Assembly: GCF_020539865.1 (NCBI RefSeq)
Contig: NZ_JAJBQV010000023.1
Location: forward strand, 1 to 34,090
Reading direction: 5' to 3'
DNA from: Megasphaera elsdenii
GTDB lineage: Bacteria > Bacillota > Negativicutes > Veillonellales > Megasphaeraceae
DNA: 34,090 bases
This document shows positions 13,950 to 22,290 of this stretch, one piece after another. The number at the start of each line of letters is the position of its first letter. Position 1 is the stretch's first letter. The notes under the pieces are model-generated. The model worked only from the letters and a program-made list of their open reading frames with translations. It searched no databases and was not told the DNA's origin. Made by a program: the position numbers and the translations under genes.

Positions 13950-14023
13950 GGCCCGTTGGGCCACCTCCCCTATAAGGGGAGGCTTTCATACGGGCGGGCC
14001 GCCTTGGTCAGGACGGCTCCTAC
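13950..14023. repeat. Composite palindromic intergenic repeat (three hairpins)
   Basis: Three hairpins occur in sequence: GGCCC/GGGCC with loop GTT (13950-13962), CCTCCCC/GGGGAGG with loop TATAA (13964-13982), and, read on the minus strand, GTAG followed by a bulged GCCG-T-CC/GGCGGC hairpin (14000-14023). The last two match the order and loop type of the cluster at 5709-5754. On the minus strand the first hairpin is followed by GAAAAGTTTTTT, so it may terminate dapA transcription. Confidence 0.7.
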
Positions 14024-14037
14024 AGTATAGGCATTAT

Positions 14038-14919
14038 TTATAATCTGCCGATATCTTTCAGATATTGTTCACATTTGGCCTTGATTTCCGGCGTCGCCTC
14101 TACTAAAGGCAGGCGGAAAGGACCAGCTGGGAAGCCGAGCATGTTGAGCATGGTCTTGACCGGGACCGGGCTGACCGTGCAGAAACAGCCTTTCATGAAG
14201 GGCAAGTATTTCTGATGGAGGGCAGCGGCTTTCTTGACATCACCGTCTTTGTGGGCCTGGATCATTTCGTTCATTTCCTTGCCGATGACATGAGCAGCTA
14301 CGGAAATGACGCCTTCACCGCCGACAGCGACGATAGGCAGGGTCAAGTTGTCATCACCGCTGTAAAGGTGGAACCCTTCCGGTGCATTGGCTGCGACGTA
14401 ACCGGCATAATCGAGGTCGCCGCTGGCGTCTTTGAGGCCGATGATATTCGGGAAGTCATGAGCCAATTTGCAGACCGTCTGCGGTTCGATTTTTCCGCCT
14501 GTACGGCCAGGTACATTGTAAATGAAGATAGGCATGTCCGTCGACTTGGCAATGGCCGCAAAGTGGGCGTAACAGCCTTCCTGATTCGGTTTATTGTAAT
14601 ACGGGACGATGCACAGCAAGACGTCGACACCTGTATCTTTCGCTTTCTTAGCCATTTCAATAGTCTGGGCTGTATTGTTGGTCCCGACATTGCCCATGAC
14701 CAGGGTCTTGCCTTTCAAGGTATCTGCCGTAACTTGGAAGAGCTTGAGTTTTTCTTCTTCCGTCATGACAGCCCCTTCGCCAGTCGTAGCTCCGACGAGG
14801 ATGGCTGAGCCTTCATCAGCATATTTCTTAGCCAGTTCAACAGTCGCTTCATAATTGACGGAACCGTCTTCATAGAACGGCGTGACCATGGCAACAATCA
14901 CATTCGGAAAAGTTAACAT
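14038..14919 (-). CDS. dapA: 4-hydroxy-tetrahydrodipicolinate synthase
   Basis: The 293-residue product catalyses condensation of pyruvate with aspartate semialdehyde, the first committed step to diaminopimelate and lysine. It is a TIM barrel of normal length. The Schiff-base lysine is in IIGLKDASGD (Lys163), the catalytic tyrosine in FIYNVPGRTG (Tyr134) and the threonine pair in GATTGEG (Thr45-Thr46). The frame is open to an ATG 18 bases upstream, but that start abuts an AAGG, whereas the chosen ATG has GGGAG 11 bases before it and gives the usual N terminus MLTFPNVIVAMVTPF. It is the last gene of dapB-asd-dapA, 26 bases after asd. Confidence 0.96.
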   Translation of the reverse strand: MLTFPNVIVAMVTPFYEDGSVNYEATVELAKKYADEGSAILVGATTGEGAVMTEEEKLKLFQVTADTLKGKTLVMGNVGTNNTAQTIEMAKKAKDTGVDVLLCIVPYYNKPNQEGCYAHFAAIAKSTDMPIFIYNVPGRTGGKIEPQTVCKLAHDFPNIIGLKDASGDLDYAGYVAANAPEGFHLYSGDDNLTLPIVAVGGEGVISVAAHVIGKEMNEMIQAHKDGDVKKAAALHQKYLPFMKGCFCTVSPVPVKTMLNMLGFPAGPFRLPLVEATPEIKAKCEQYLKDIGRL

Positions 14920-14945
14920 AAAAGGTTCATCTCCCATCCTTCATA

Positions 14946-15983
14946 CTAGTGGATCATGTCATGAGCCAGCATGTATTCAGCAATCTGCAGGGCATTGAGA
15001 GCAGCGCCCTTGCGGATCTGGTCACCCGATACCCAAAGGTTGATAGCTTTCGGATTATACAAGTCTTTGCGGATACGGCCGACATAGCAGTCGTATTTTT
15101 CCGACGTGAACAGGGGCATAGGATATTCCATTTCAGCCGGGTTGTCCTGGACCTGGGCACCAGGGAAAGCATCGATGGCTTTGCGGACGGCATCGACAGT
15201 CAGTTCATCGGCCGTTTCGACATAGACCGATTCAGCATGGCTGCGGAATACCGGTACGCGGACGGTCGTAGCCGTAATGGCGATAGAGTCGTCGTGGAGC
15301 ATCTTGTGCGTTTCGTTGATCATCTTCATTTCTTCTTTAGTATAGTCTTTTTCTACGAATTTATCGATCTGCGGGATGAGGTTGAAAGCGATAGGATAAT
15401 GTTTGGGAAGGCTCTTGCTGGGCAGGATCTTCGGCTGCATTTCTTCCCCTTTGAGGTATGCTTCTGTTTCATCGCGCAATTCATCGATGCCTTCTTTGCC
15501 GGCGCCGGAAACAGCCTGGTAGGTGCTGACGATGATTCGTTTGATCGGCGACAAGTCATGAATCGGCTTAAGAGCCATGAGCATGATGATTGTCGAGCAG
15601 TTCGGATTGGCAATGATGCCCTTGTGCCAAGCAATGTCTTCCGGATTGACTTCCGGTACGACAAGCGGTACATTGGGGTCCATGCGGAACGTGCTGGAGT
15701 TATCGATGACGATGCAGCCCCGTTTAGCAGCTTCAGGTCCCAATTCTTTACTGATCGAGCCGCCAGCAAACAAGCCGATGTCTACACCGTCGAAAGATTC
15801 CGGTTTGGCTTCTTCAACGGTATATTCTTTTCCGTTGACAGTCATTTTCTTGCCAGCCGAACGGTACGATGCTAATAACTTCAACTTGCTGTACGGGAAT
15901 TTGCGTTCTTCAATCAAGCGGATAAATTCCTGGCCTACGGCACCTGTGGCACCTAAAATCGCTACTACCGGTTCTTTTGTCAT
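14946..15983 (-). CDS. asd: Aspartate-semialdehyde dehydrogenase
   Basis: The 345-residue enzyme reduces aspartyl phosphate to aspartate semialdehyde with NADPH, supplying dapA and the threonine/methionine branch. The N-terminal Rossmann motif is GATGAVGQEF (11-20), the active-site cysteine is in ANPNCST (Cys129), followed by TYQAVSGAGKEGIDEL, and the substrate arginine/histidine region is VPVFRSHAES. Length and order fit the Gram-positive type. It sits between dapB (28 bases upstream) and dapA (26 bases downstream), so the three enzymes that turn aspartyl phosphate into tetrahydrodipicolinate are made together. Confidence 0.97.
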   Translation of the reverse strand: MTKEPVVAILGATGAVGQEFIRLIEERKFPYSKLKLLASYRSAGKKMTVNGKEYTVEEAKPESFDGVDIGLFAGGSISKELGPEAAKRGCIVIDNSSTFRMDPNVPLVVPEVNPEDIAWHKGIIANPNCSTIIMLMALKPIHDLSPIKRIIVSTYQAVSGAGKEGIDELRDETEAYLKGEEMQPKILPSKSLPKHYPIAFNLIPQIDKFVEKDYTKEEMKMINETHKMLHDDSIAITATTVRVPVFRSHAESVYVETADELTVDAVRKAIDAFPGAQVQDNPAEMEYPMPLFTSEKYDCYVGRIRKDLYNPKAINLWVSGDQIRKGAALNALQIAEYMLAHDMIH

Positions 15984-16011
15984 AACAAACTTCCTCCCCT
16001 AATGGTTCTTT

Positions 16012-16809
16012 TTATAAATAGTTTTCCAGTCCAAAGGTCAATCCCGGACGAGAGCTTACTTTTTTGACGGCTAAGACGACGCCAGGCATGAAGGACTTGC
16101 GGTCCATCGAGTCGTGGCGGATGGTCAGCAGTTCGCCGTATCCCCCGAATAATACTTGCTGATGAGCGATGTAGCCCGGAAGGCGGACACTGTGGATGGG
16201 GATGCCATCTACGGAAGCACCGCGGGCGCCGTCGAGGCTTTCATGGGTCTTGTCCGGAGCCGGCTGTACACCCGCTTCTTTGCGGGCTGCATCGATTTTG
16301 TCGGCCGTCATGATGGCCGTGCCGGACGGAGCATCCAATTTATTGTTGTGATGGAGTTCGATGATTTCGACATCCGGCAGATACGGAGCGACTTCCGTCG
16401 AGAGCTTCATCATCAAGACAGCACCGATGGAAAAGTTCGGCGCAATGAAGATACTCGTCTTCTTTTCCAAGGCCAGCGCATGGAGTTCATGACGCTGTTC
16501 AGCCGTCAGACCCGTCGTGCCGACGACCATGTTGACCCCGTGTTCGATGCAGGTCTTAGCGTTGTTGAAGATGACTTTCGGCGTCGTGAAATCGACGACG
16601 ACATCCGGTTTGATGTCATCGAGGGCAGCGCCCAGGTCATCGCGGATGGCCAAGCCTAAGTGGCCGACACCGGCGATATCGCCGACATCTTCACCGACAT
16701 GAGTAATGCTGATGCCACCGGCTACTTCCAGTTCCGGGTCTTCAAAGACGGCTTTGACGACCTGGCTGCCCATGCGGCCATCGGCACCATTGACTAATAC
16801 ACGAAGCAT
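16012..16809 (-). CDS. dapB: 4-hydroxy-tetrahydrodipicolinate reductase
   Basis: The 265-residue enzyme reduces the dapA product with NAD(P)H. It has the N-terminal nucleotide-binding GADGRMGS motif, VVDFTTP near residue 80, the GTTGL motif near 100, and the signature segment ELHHNNKLDAPSGTA with the catalytic histidines and lysine. The frame is open for about 100 bases upstream, but AGGAGG lies seven bases before the chosen ATG and the product then starts MLRVLVNGADG, as in the family. It is the first gene of the operon and has a strong promoter with a short leader. I see no lysine riboswitch between promoter and start. Confidence 0.96.
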   Translation of the reverse strand: MLRVLVNGADGRMGSQVVKAVFEDPELEVAGGISITHVGEDVGDIAGVGHLGLAIRDDLGAALDDIKPDVVVDFTTPKVIFNNAKTCIEHGVNMVVGTTGLTAEQRHELHALALEKKTSIFIAPNFSIGAVLMMKLSTEVAPYLPDVEIIELHHNNKLDAPSGTAIMTADKIDAARKEAGVQPAPDKTHESLDGARGASVDGIPIHSVRLPGYIAHQQVLFGGYGELLTIRHDSMDRKSFMPGVVLAVKKVSSRPGLTFGLENYL

Positions 16810-16867
16810 ATCTATCCCTCCTGTGAGTCCTTTTTGATGGGACTTCTGATTTTTGAAATTATATTTA

Positions 16868-16896
16868 ACTATATACCTATCGCGGACATTCGTCAA
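16868..16896 (-). promoter_or_regulatory. Promoter of the dapB-asd-dapA operon
   Basis: On the minus strand TTGACG (five of six) is 17 bases from TATAGT (five of six). The leader to dapB is only about 50 bases, too short for a lysine riboswitch. Confidence 0.75.
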
Positions 16897-16934
16897 CCCG
16901 CAAAGCAATGTCGATTACGACTAATCATTCAGTC

Positions 16935-16958
16935 GGGCGCCCACGTGGGCGCCCCTAC
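16935..16958 (-). repeat. GTAG-foot hairpin repeat, copy C
   Basis: Arms GGGCGCC/GGCGCCC enclose CACGTG and CTAC follows. Compared with copies A and B the arms differ again with compensation, and the loop is one base shorter, so the whole is almost a perfect palindrome. Confidence 0.68.
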
Positions 16959-16960
16959 AG

Positions 16961-16995
16961 CGCAAGTCACGGGCATTACCTGCCCTTGACTTGCG
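16961..16995 (-). terminator. Large hairpin spanning the recN stop codon
   Basis: CGCAAGTCA (16961-16969) pairs with TGACTTGCG (16987-16995), and inside it GGGCA pairs with TGCCC, leaving the recN stop codon in the loop. No T-run follows on the minus strand, so efficient intrinsic termination is doubtful. It may protect the 3' end of the long transcript. Confidence 0.45.
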
Positions 16996-18658
16996 TTACA
17001 ATCTGGCGGGCCGCTTCAATACTGGCCTTGGTCGTATCGTTTCCGGCAAACATGCGGGCGATTTCCAGGATATGTTCCCCGTCTGAGAGGCCCCGTACCT
17101 GGGTAACCGTACGGCCATCCATTTCTTTCTTATAAATGAAATAATGGTGATCAGCAATAGCCGCCGTCTGCGGCAGGTGAGTAATGCAGAAGACCTGGCC
17201 CTGCCCGGAGAGCTGACGGATATGGTCGGCGACTTGCAAGCCCGTCTGGCCGCTGATGCCGACGTCGATTTCGTCAAAAATCATGGTCTTCCCTGTCGTC
17301 CGTTCGGACCCGGCTGTCTTCAAAGCCAAGGCGATACGCGATACTTCGCCGCCTGAGGCGATTTTCGCTAAGGGCTGCATCGCCTCGCCTGTATTGGCCG
17401 AAAAATAAAGTTCGATGCCAGCAGAGCCACCCGGCATGATCTCCTTCATCGGTTCGATGTGGAAATCGATACGGCTGTTGAGCATGCCCAACTTATTGAG
17501 CGTCGCCGTCATAGCCTTGCTGAACTGGCTGTCGGCCTCACGGCGGGCAGCGTCCAGGACCTGCGCCTGCTGCCGCACGGCTTCGGCTTCACGGGCCAGT
17601 TTTTCTTCCAACTTGGCTAGATGGCTTTCGGAGTGGTCGAGCCGTTCGTAATCCGCTTTGGCCTTGGCCAGGAACTGTAAGATATCAGCGACAGTAAAGC
17701 CGTACTTGCGCTTGAGCTTTTCAATGGATGCCAGGCGGGATTGCATGGCATCCAGGGCCCGTTCATCGAAATCAAAAGAATCGGCATAGCGCAAAAGGCC
17801 ATCGTGGACGTCTTCGATTTCATAAGACAAGGTCTCGACTTTCCCAGCCAAATCGCTAAAAGATTCATCGTAAGCCGATGCTTTCTCCAAACTGCGGTGG
17901 ATGGTCTCAATCTGTTCGATGACGCCGGGCTGGCGTTCGCCCCCTTCCAAGGCAAACATGGCTTCCTTCAAGTTGTCCTTGATGTGTTCGGCATGGGACG
18001 CCTTGTTGATTTTCTGCTCCAGTTCGTCGTCTTCTCCTTCTTTCAGGGCAGCCCCTTCGATTTCTTTTATTTGGAAGGCCAAGATACTGAGCATCCTTGC
18101 CTTTTCGCTTTCATCATGGCGCAAGGCCTTGATTTCGCTTTCCGTCTGATGCCATTGGCGATATAGTTCGTCATAGTGCTGACGAGCCTGAGAGACGTCT
18201 GCCGTAAGGCCGTCGAGGATAGCCACATGGTAAGACGGGTTGAAAATCAGGCTGTTGTCGAACTGGCCATGGATATCCAGCAAGTATGCTCCCAGCCGCC
18301 GCAAGGTCGCCGTCGGTACTAGCGTACCGTTGACCAGGATTGTCCCGCGGCCGCTGCGCTGGAACTGACGGGAAATGATGAGCTGCCCTTCATCGACTTC
18401 GATGTGGTTATCGGTCAGCAGTTTTTCCAATCCTTCTGGCAAAGGAGAAAAAAAGAACGCGCCTTCGACGAGGAATGAGTCCGTCCCATGGCGGACGAAC
18501 GATGCCGATGCGCGTTTACCTGCCAGCATACCGATGGCGTCGAGGAGAATCGATTTGCCAGCGCCTGTCTCGCCAGTAAAAATCGTCACCCCGTCACCAA
18601 AAGTAAGGTGCAGGTCTTCAATCAGAGCAAAATTGTGGATGTGCAGGGACTGCAACAT
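16976..18658 (-). CDS. recN: DNA repair protein RecN
   Basis: The 560-residue SMC-like ATPase acts early in double-strand-break repair by gathering DNA ends. Walker A is GETGAGKS (30-37), a long charged coiled-coil middle of about 150-370 follows, and the C-terminal ATPase half has the ABC signature ASGGEVSRIALAL and Walker B MIFDEIDVGISG. Length matches the family. It is the distal gene of the long block, seven bases after argR, as in Bacillus. In spore formers the next genes are spoIVB and spo0A; here the block ends and a hairpin repeat plus the dapB promoter follow. Confidence 0.97.
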   Translation of the reverse strand: MLQSLHIHNFALIEDLHLTFGDGVTIFTGETGAGKSILLDAIGMLAGKRASASFVRHGTDSFLVEGAFFFSPLPEGLEKLLTDNHIEVDEGQLIISRQFQRSGRGTILVNGTLVPTATLRRLGAYLLDIHGQFDNSLIFNPSYHVAILDGLTADVSQARQHYDELYRQWHQTESEIKALRHDESEKARMLSILAFQIKEIEGAALKEGEDDELEQKINKASHAEHIKDNLKEAMFALEGGERQPGVIEQIETIHRSLEKASAYDESFSDLAGKVETLSYEIEDVHDGLLRYADSFDFDERALDAMQSRLASIEKLKRKYGFTVADILQFLAKAKADYERLDHSESHLAKLEEKLAREAEAVRQQAQVLDAARREADSQFSKAMTATLNKLGMLNSRIDFHIEPMKEIMPGGSAGIELYFSANTGEAMQPLAKIASGGEVSRIALALKTAGSERTTGKTMIFDEIDVGISGQTGLQVADHIRQLSGQGQVFCITHLPQTAAIADHHYFIYKKEMDGRTVTQVRGLSDGEHILEIARMFAGNDTTKASIEAARQIVTQVKGR

Positions 18659-18665
18659 AAGGGCC

Positions 18666-19121
18666 TCATTCCTTCATCAGCGATACGATAAGCTTGACCA
18701 GTTTCGGAACGGTTTCTGTGTCCTTGACGATAAGGAGGACCGTATCATCGCCGGCCAGGGTGCCAATGACATTTTCCCAGCGGGCATGGTCGATAGCGGC
18801 GGCAATCGGATTAGCCGATCCGGGCAGGGTATGGACGACGATCTGGTTATAAGCCGAATCGACGCGGACGATGGAATCCTGGAACAGGCGGGCCATGCGG
18901 TTCTTGGACATGAGCATGTTCTGTTCCGGCGACAAGGCGTAGCGGTAATGACCATCACTCGTCGGTACCTTGATGAGCATGAGTTCTTTAATATCACGGG
19001 AAACCGTAGCCTGTGTGACTTCGATGCCTTCTGCCTGCAAAGCCTTGGCTAATTCTTCCTGTGTTTCAATAGGACGGGACTGGACAATTTCTTTAATTTT
19101 AGTGTAACGGAATCTCTTCAT
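18666..19121 (-). CDS. argR: Arginine repressor ArgR/AhrC
   Basis: The 151-residue product has the N-terminal winged helix (KIKEIVQSRPIETQEEL with the recognition segment TQATVSRDIKEL) and the C-terminal hexamerisation and arginine-binding domain (PGSANPIAAAIDHA and GTLAGDDTVLLI). It binds arginine and represses arginine synthesis or activates catabolism. The frame is open further upstream, but the ATG giving MKRFRYTKIK matches the family and has GAGGG at a suitable distance. The first 23 bases lie inside the end of the preceding methyltransferase gene, implying coupled translation. The argR-recN order is conserved across Firmicutes. Confidence 0.95.
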   Translation of the reverse strand: MKRFRYTKIKEIVQSRPIETQEELAKALQAEGIEVTQATVSRDIKELMLIKVPTSDGHYRYALSPEQNMLMSKNRMARLFQDSIVRVDSAYNQIVVHTLPGSANPIAAAIDHARWENVIGTLAGDDTVLLIVKDTETVPKLVKLIVSLMKE

Positions 19122-19707
19122 AATGACGTTTCCCTCTTTTCTGTACAATATATAATACGGGTGGACAATGCACCTCATTGACGGGTTGCCAGGACGAAAT
19201 ATGGAAGTCCTGCTGGGGTATGGTCTGTAAGAACGACCGCAGCGCTTGCTCTTCACAAGCTCCGGCTTCCGTACCGGGATAGGCTGCTATCATAATTATC
19301 CCATTTATCGCAATTTTATTCAAGCCTATTTTTATAGCTTTTAGTGTTATTTCGCAATTTGTATGGATTTTATGATCACCAGACGGCAAATAGCCCAAAT
19401 TAAATACAATAATGTCAACGTCTGACGGTACATCCACCAGCAGTTGGTCATGAGACCCGCAGCGGCAACGGACATCTTTGTCCCCCAGTCCTTCCTCTTG
19501 CAAGCGCTGGCGCGTGCGCTCAATAGCACAGGATTGGATATCAAAAGCGTAGAGGACGGCATCATCGGGCATGAGACGGGCCAGGAAGGCCGTATCATGG
19601 CCATTGCCGCAGGTCATGTCGACGAGGACATGGGCCTGGCGGGCATAGGGTTCCATCATCATATGAGACACGGTAACGGCATTGCGGAACGGATACATAT
19701 TAATCAT
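19099..19707 (-). CDS. mnmM: Class I SAM-dependent methyltransferase, MnmM/YtqB family
   Basis: The 202-residue product matches the family long annotated as rRNA methylase and represented by B. subtilis YtqB, now assigned as MnmM, which methylates the wobble uridine 5-aminomethyl-2-thiouridine in tRNA. The SAM-binding motif is LVDMTCGNGHDTAFLA, followed by YAFDIQ, and the family-specific motif is FNLGYLPSGDHKI near residue 125. A second in-frame ATG nine bases later (MYPFRNAV) has better spacing from a GGGA and may be the true start. The gene overlaps nadK by eight bases upstream and argR by 23 downstream, so all are one transcript. Confidence 0.85.
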   Translation of the reverse strand: MINMYPFRNAVTVSHMMMEPYARQAHVLVDMTCGNGHDTAFLARLMPDDAVLYAFDIQSCAIERTRQRLQEEGLGDKDVRCRCGSHDQLLVDVPSDVDIIVFNLGYLPSGDHKIHTNCEITLKAIKIGLNKIAINGIIMIAAYPGTEAGACEEQALRSFLQTIPQQDFHISSWQPVNEVHCPPVLYIVQKRGKRHYEEIPLH

Positions 19708-20572
19708 TTCCCATCATTTTCGTAAATAAATTGCTATAAAAATAGTTCTTGCTAAAGCGGATAATCTTGAGAACGTGGTCGGACTTGCGGACCTGGAGAG
19801 TCATATTGCGCATGAGTTCCTGATCCATCATGCCATCGACAGAGACGCGGACACTGTTACGACTGTTAGCTACCGTCACCGATACTTGATCGTCATCGCG
19901 CAGGACCAAAGGCACTTTGAGCAGCAAGTGCGGGCAAATGGGCGTGACCATGATGCAAGGCACGCTAGGCGCAACAATCGGACCGCCGCTGGAGAAGGTA
20001 TAGCCTGTGCTCCCCGTCGCCGTCGCTACGATAAGTCCATCGCCGGGATACTGCTGGATGAAGTGGCCGTTGATGCTGAGGTCGATGCGGATAAGCTTGC
20101 CTACGTTGCCGTGGCCGATGACGATATCGTTGAGGGCATCGGGCAGGGACTGAACCAGACCGTCTTCATAGCACAATTCCGAATGGAGCATCATCCGTTC
20201 TTCCAGGAAATAGCGGCCAGCCAAGATATCTTCCATTCGCTTTTCCAGGTTCTTCGTCTCGACTTCGTAAAGGAATCCCAGCGAGCCGAGATTGATGCCG
20301 CAAACCGGGACGTCAGCTTCGGCAAACTGCTTAGCCATTTTGAGGATGGTCCCGTCGCCGCCGAGAATCAGCGCTACATCGATGGTGCTGTAAATGGTCA
20401 TGCGCGGGCGCAGGTGTTCGGCGCCGATACGCTGATAGGCCGGCTGGCGGCTCTCGCTGACGTAAGCCGGCAGATAGTATTCAATGCCATGTTTTTCACA
20501 AATTTTGATCATCTGCTGGACAATGGCAGCACTTTCACGTTTAACGAGATTCGGAAAAATACCGATACGCAT
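19700..20572 (-). CDS. nadK: NAD kinase
   Basis: The 290-residue enzyme phosphorylates NAD to NADP. The diagnostic motifs are present: LGGDGT (70-75), INLGSLGFL near 93, and the long GDGLIVATATGSTGY segment near 178 that binds substrate and carries the catalytic region. The start has a reasonable binding site in the eight-base gap after tlyA. Its place between tlyA and argR-recN matches clostridial versions of this cluster. It overlaps the next gene by eight bases. Confidence 0.97.
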   Translation of the reverse strand: MRIGIFPNLVKRESAAIVQQMIKICEKHGIEYYLPAYVSESRQPAYQRIGAEHLRPRMTIYSTIDVALILGGDGTILKMAKQFAEADVPVCGINLGSLGFLYEVETKNLEKRMEDILAGRYFLEERMMLHSELCYEDGLVQSLPDALNDIVIGHGNVGKLIRIDLSINGHFIQQYPGDGLIVATATGSTGYTFSSGGPIVAPSVPCIMVTPICPHLLLKVPLVLRDDDQVSVTVANSRNSVRVSVDGMMDQELMRNMTLQVRKSDHVLKIIRFSKNYFYSNLFTKMMGND

Positions 20573-20580
20573 GGGATCAC

Positions 20581-21384
20581 CTACATTTCATGGGATTGGC
20601 CGACAATATCATCGACGACAGCGTCGGTAATATCGTTATGGCATGGGTCGTCTTTACGGCTGTACAAGAGATATTCAATATTGCCATCGGCCCCTTTGAT
20701 GGGCGAGAAGGTCAGGCCCAGCGGCGACAGGCCGCAGTCAGCGATACCGTCCGTGACGTGGCGGATGACATCGCGGTGGACCTGGATGTCGCGGACAATG
20801 CCCCCCTTGCCGACGTGTTCCCGCCCCGCTTCAAACTGAGGCTTGATGAGCGTGACCATCGTACCACCTGGCTTGAGCAGCGATTCTACAGCCGGCATGA
20901 TTTTCAGCAGGGAAATGAAGGAGACATCAATGGAAATAAAATCGACAGGCTCACCGATATCTGCGACGGTGACGTTGCGGATATTGGTCCGTTCCATATT
21001 GACGACGCGGTCATCAGTCCGCAGCTTCCAGGCCAGCTGGCCATAACCGACATCGACGGCAAAGACCTTGGCTGCACCACGCTGAAGGGCGCAGTCCGTA
21101 AAACCGCCTGTCGAAGCACCGATATCCATCATGGTCTTGCCTGTCAAATCAATGGGAAACGTTTCCATGGCCTTTTCTAATTTCAGACCGCCTCGGCCGA
21201 CATAGGGAATGGGATTGCCCTTGACGGTAATATCTACGTCGACGAGCAGCTTCGTGCCCGCCTTATCGACGCGCTGGTTGTCAACGAAGACCAAGCCGGC
21301 CATGATGGTCGCCTTGGCCTTTTCCCGGCTCTCAGACAAGCCACGGTTGACGAGAAGCACGTCTAATCTTTCTTTATGCTGCAT
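20581..21384 (-). CDS. tlyA: TlyA-family rRNA 2'-O-methyltransferase
   Basis: The 267-residue product joins an N-terminal S4 RNA-binding domain (RLDVLLVNRGLSESREKAK to about residue 60) to an FtsJ-like methyltransferase domain with the SAM motif DIGASTGGFTDCALQ near 88 and PQFEAGREHVGKGG near 187. Members methylate ribose of 16S or 23S rRNA; older databases call them hemolysins, a name I do not support from sequence. It lies 21 bases after ispA. In Bacillus dxs occupies this gap, so dxs is missing from the locus here. Confidence 0.93.
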   Translation of the reverse strand: MQHKERLDVLLVNRGLSESREKAKATIMAGLVFVDNQRVDKAGTKLLVDVDITVKGNPIPYVGRGGLKLEKAMETFPIDLTGKTMMDIGASTGGFTDCALQRGAAKVFAVDVGYGQLAWKLRTDDRVVNMERTNIRNVTVADIGEPVDFISIDVSFISLLKIMPAVESLLKPGGTMVTLIKPQFEAGREHVGKGGIVRDIQVHRDVIRHVTDGIADCGLSPLGLTFSPIKGADGNIEYLLYSRKDDPCHNDITDAVVDDIVGQSHEM

Positions 21385-21405
21385 ACCTGTAATACCCCTC
21401 TCACA

Positions 21406-22290
21406 TTAATGAACGCGGACCAGCAGATGTTCGACCAGTTCTTTCAGGAACCAGGCCTGCGGCCCTAACGGTTCCAGAGCCTGGACAGCCTTGTCGGCCG
21501 CTTCGCAGGCCATGCGCCGGGCTTCGTCCAGGGAAAAGATGGTCACATACGTGGCCTTGTCGTTACGGACGTCACTGCCGACAGGTTTGCCCAGCAGGGC
21601 TTCATCGCCGACGACATCGAGGATATCGTCAGTAATCTGAAAGGTCAGGCCCATATACGACGCATAGGCTTCCAGAGCCTGCCTCTGCTGCGGTGACGCA
21701 TCGGCGACGATGGCCGCCATATCGATAGCGGCCTTGAAGATGACGCCTGTCTTAGAACGGTGCAGGAGTTCCATACCCTCCCGACCGATGGCCATGTCTC
21801 CGTCAGATGCCAAATCGAAAGCCTGGCCGCCGACCATACCGGCCGGTCCAGCTGCTCTGGCAATGACGGCAATACAGCGGTTCAATTTTTCCGGCGCAAT
21901 ATCGGGCTGGCTGGCCATGAGCTCAAAGGCAAAGGTCAGCAGGCCATCACCGGCCAAGGTAGCCAAGCCGGCCCCGTAGACGACGTGGTTCGTCGGCTTG
22001 CCCCGGCGCAGGTCATCATCATCCATGCAGGGCAAGTCGTCATGAATCAAGGAATACGTATGGATACATTCCAAAGCACAGGCCAGTCCCGTATAGGGCG
22101 ACGCATCTTGCCCCAAGGCTTCGACAGTCGCCAGCAAAAGGACCGGACGGATGCGCTTGCCGCCGGCCAGTAGGCTGTAATTCATGGCTTCATAGAGTTT
22201 GGAAAAACGCGGCTGGTCTATCGTCAATACCTGCGCCAGGTAATCGTCGACGCGTTTTCGCTGAGCTGCCAGGTAGTCTTGAAAAGTCAT
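21406..22290 (-). CDS. ispA: Polyprenyl (farnesyl) diphosphate synthase
   Basis: The 294-residue product elongates allylic diphosphates with isopentenyl diphosphate. It carries GGKRIRP (43-49), the first aspartate-rich motif in LIHDDLPCMDDDDLRRG (84-90 region), and the second one in QITDDILDV near 235. The small insertion in the first motif (two residues between Asp pairs and the last Asp) fits the bacterial short-chain type that makes farnesyl diphosphate. Its start overlaps the xseB stop by four bases (ATGA). The xseA-xseB-ispA order is conserved in Firmicutes. Confidence 0.95.
   Translation of the reverse strand: MTFQDYLAAQRKRVDDYLAQVLTIDQPRFSKLYEAMNYSLLAGGKRIRPVLLLATVEALGQDASPYTGLACALECIHTYSLIHDDLPCMDDDDLRRGKPTNHVVYGAGLATLAGDGLLTFAFELMASQPDIAPEKLNRCIAVIARAAGPAGMVGGQAFDLASDGDMAIGREGMELLHRSKTGVIFKAAIDMAAIVADASPQQRQALEAYASYMGLTFQITDDILDVVGDEALLGKPVGSDVRNDKATYVTIFSLDEARRMACEAADKAVQALEPLGPQAWFLKELVEHLLVRVH

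Noticed and set aside
16810..16867. Lysine riboswitch before dapB
   Set aside because: Only about 50 bases separate promoter and start, far shorter than the lysine riboswitch, and its conserved core is absent.
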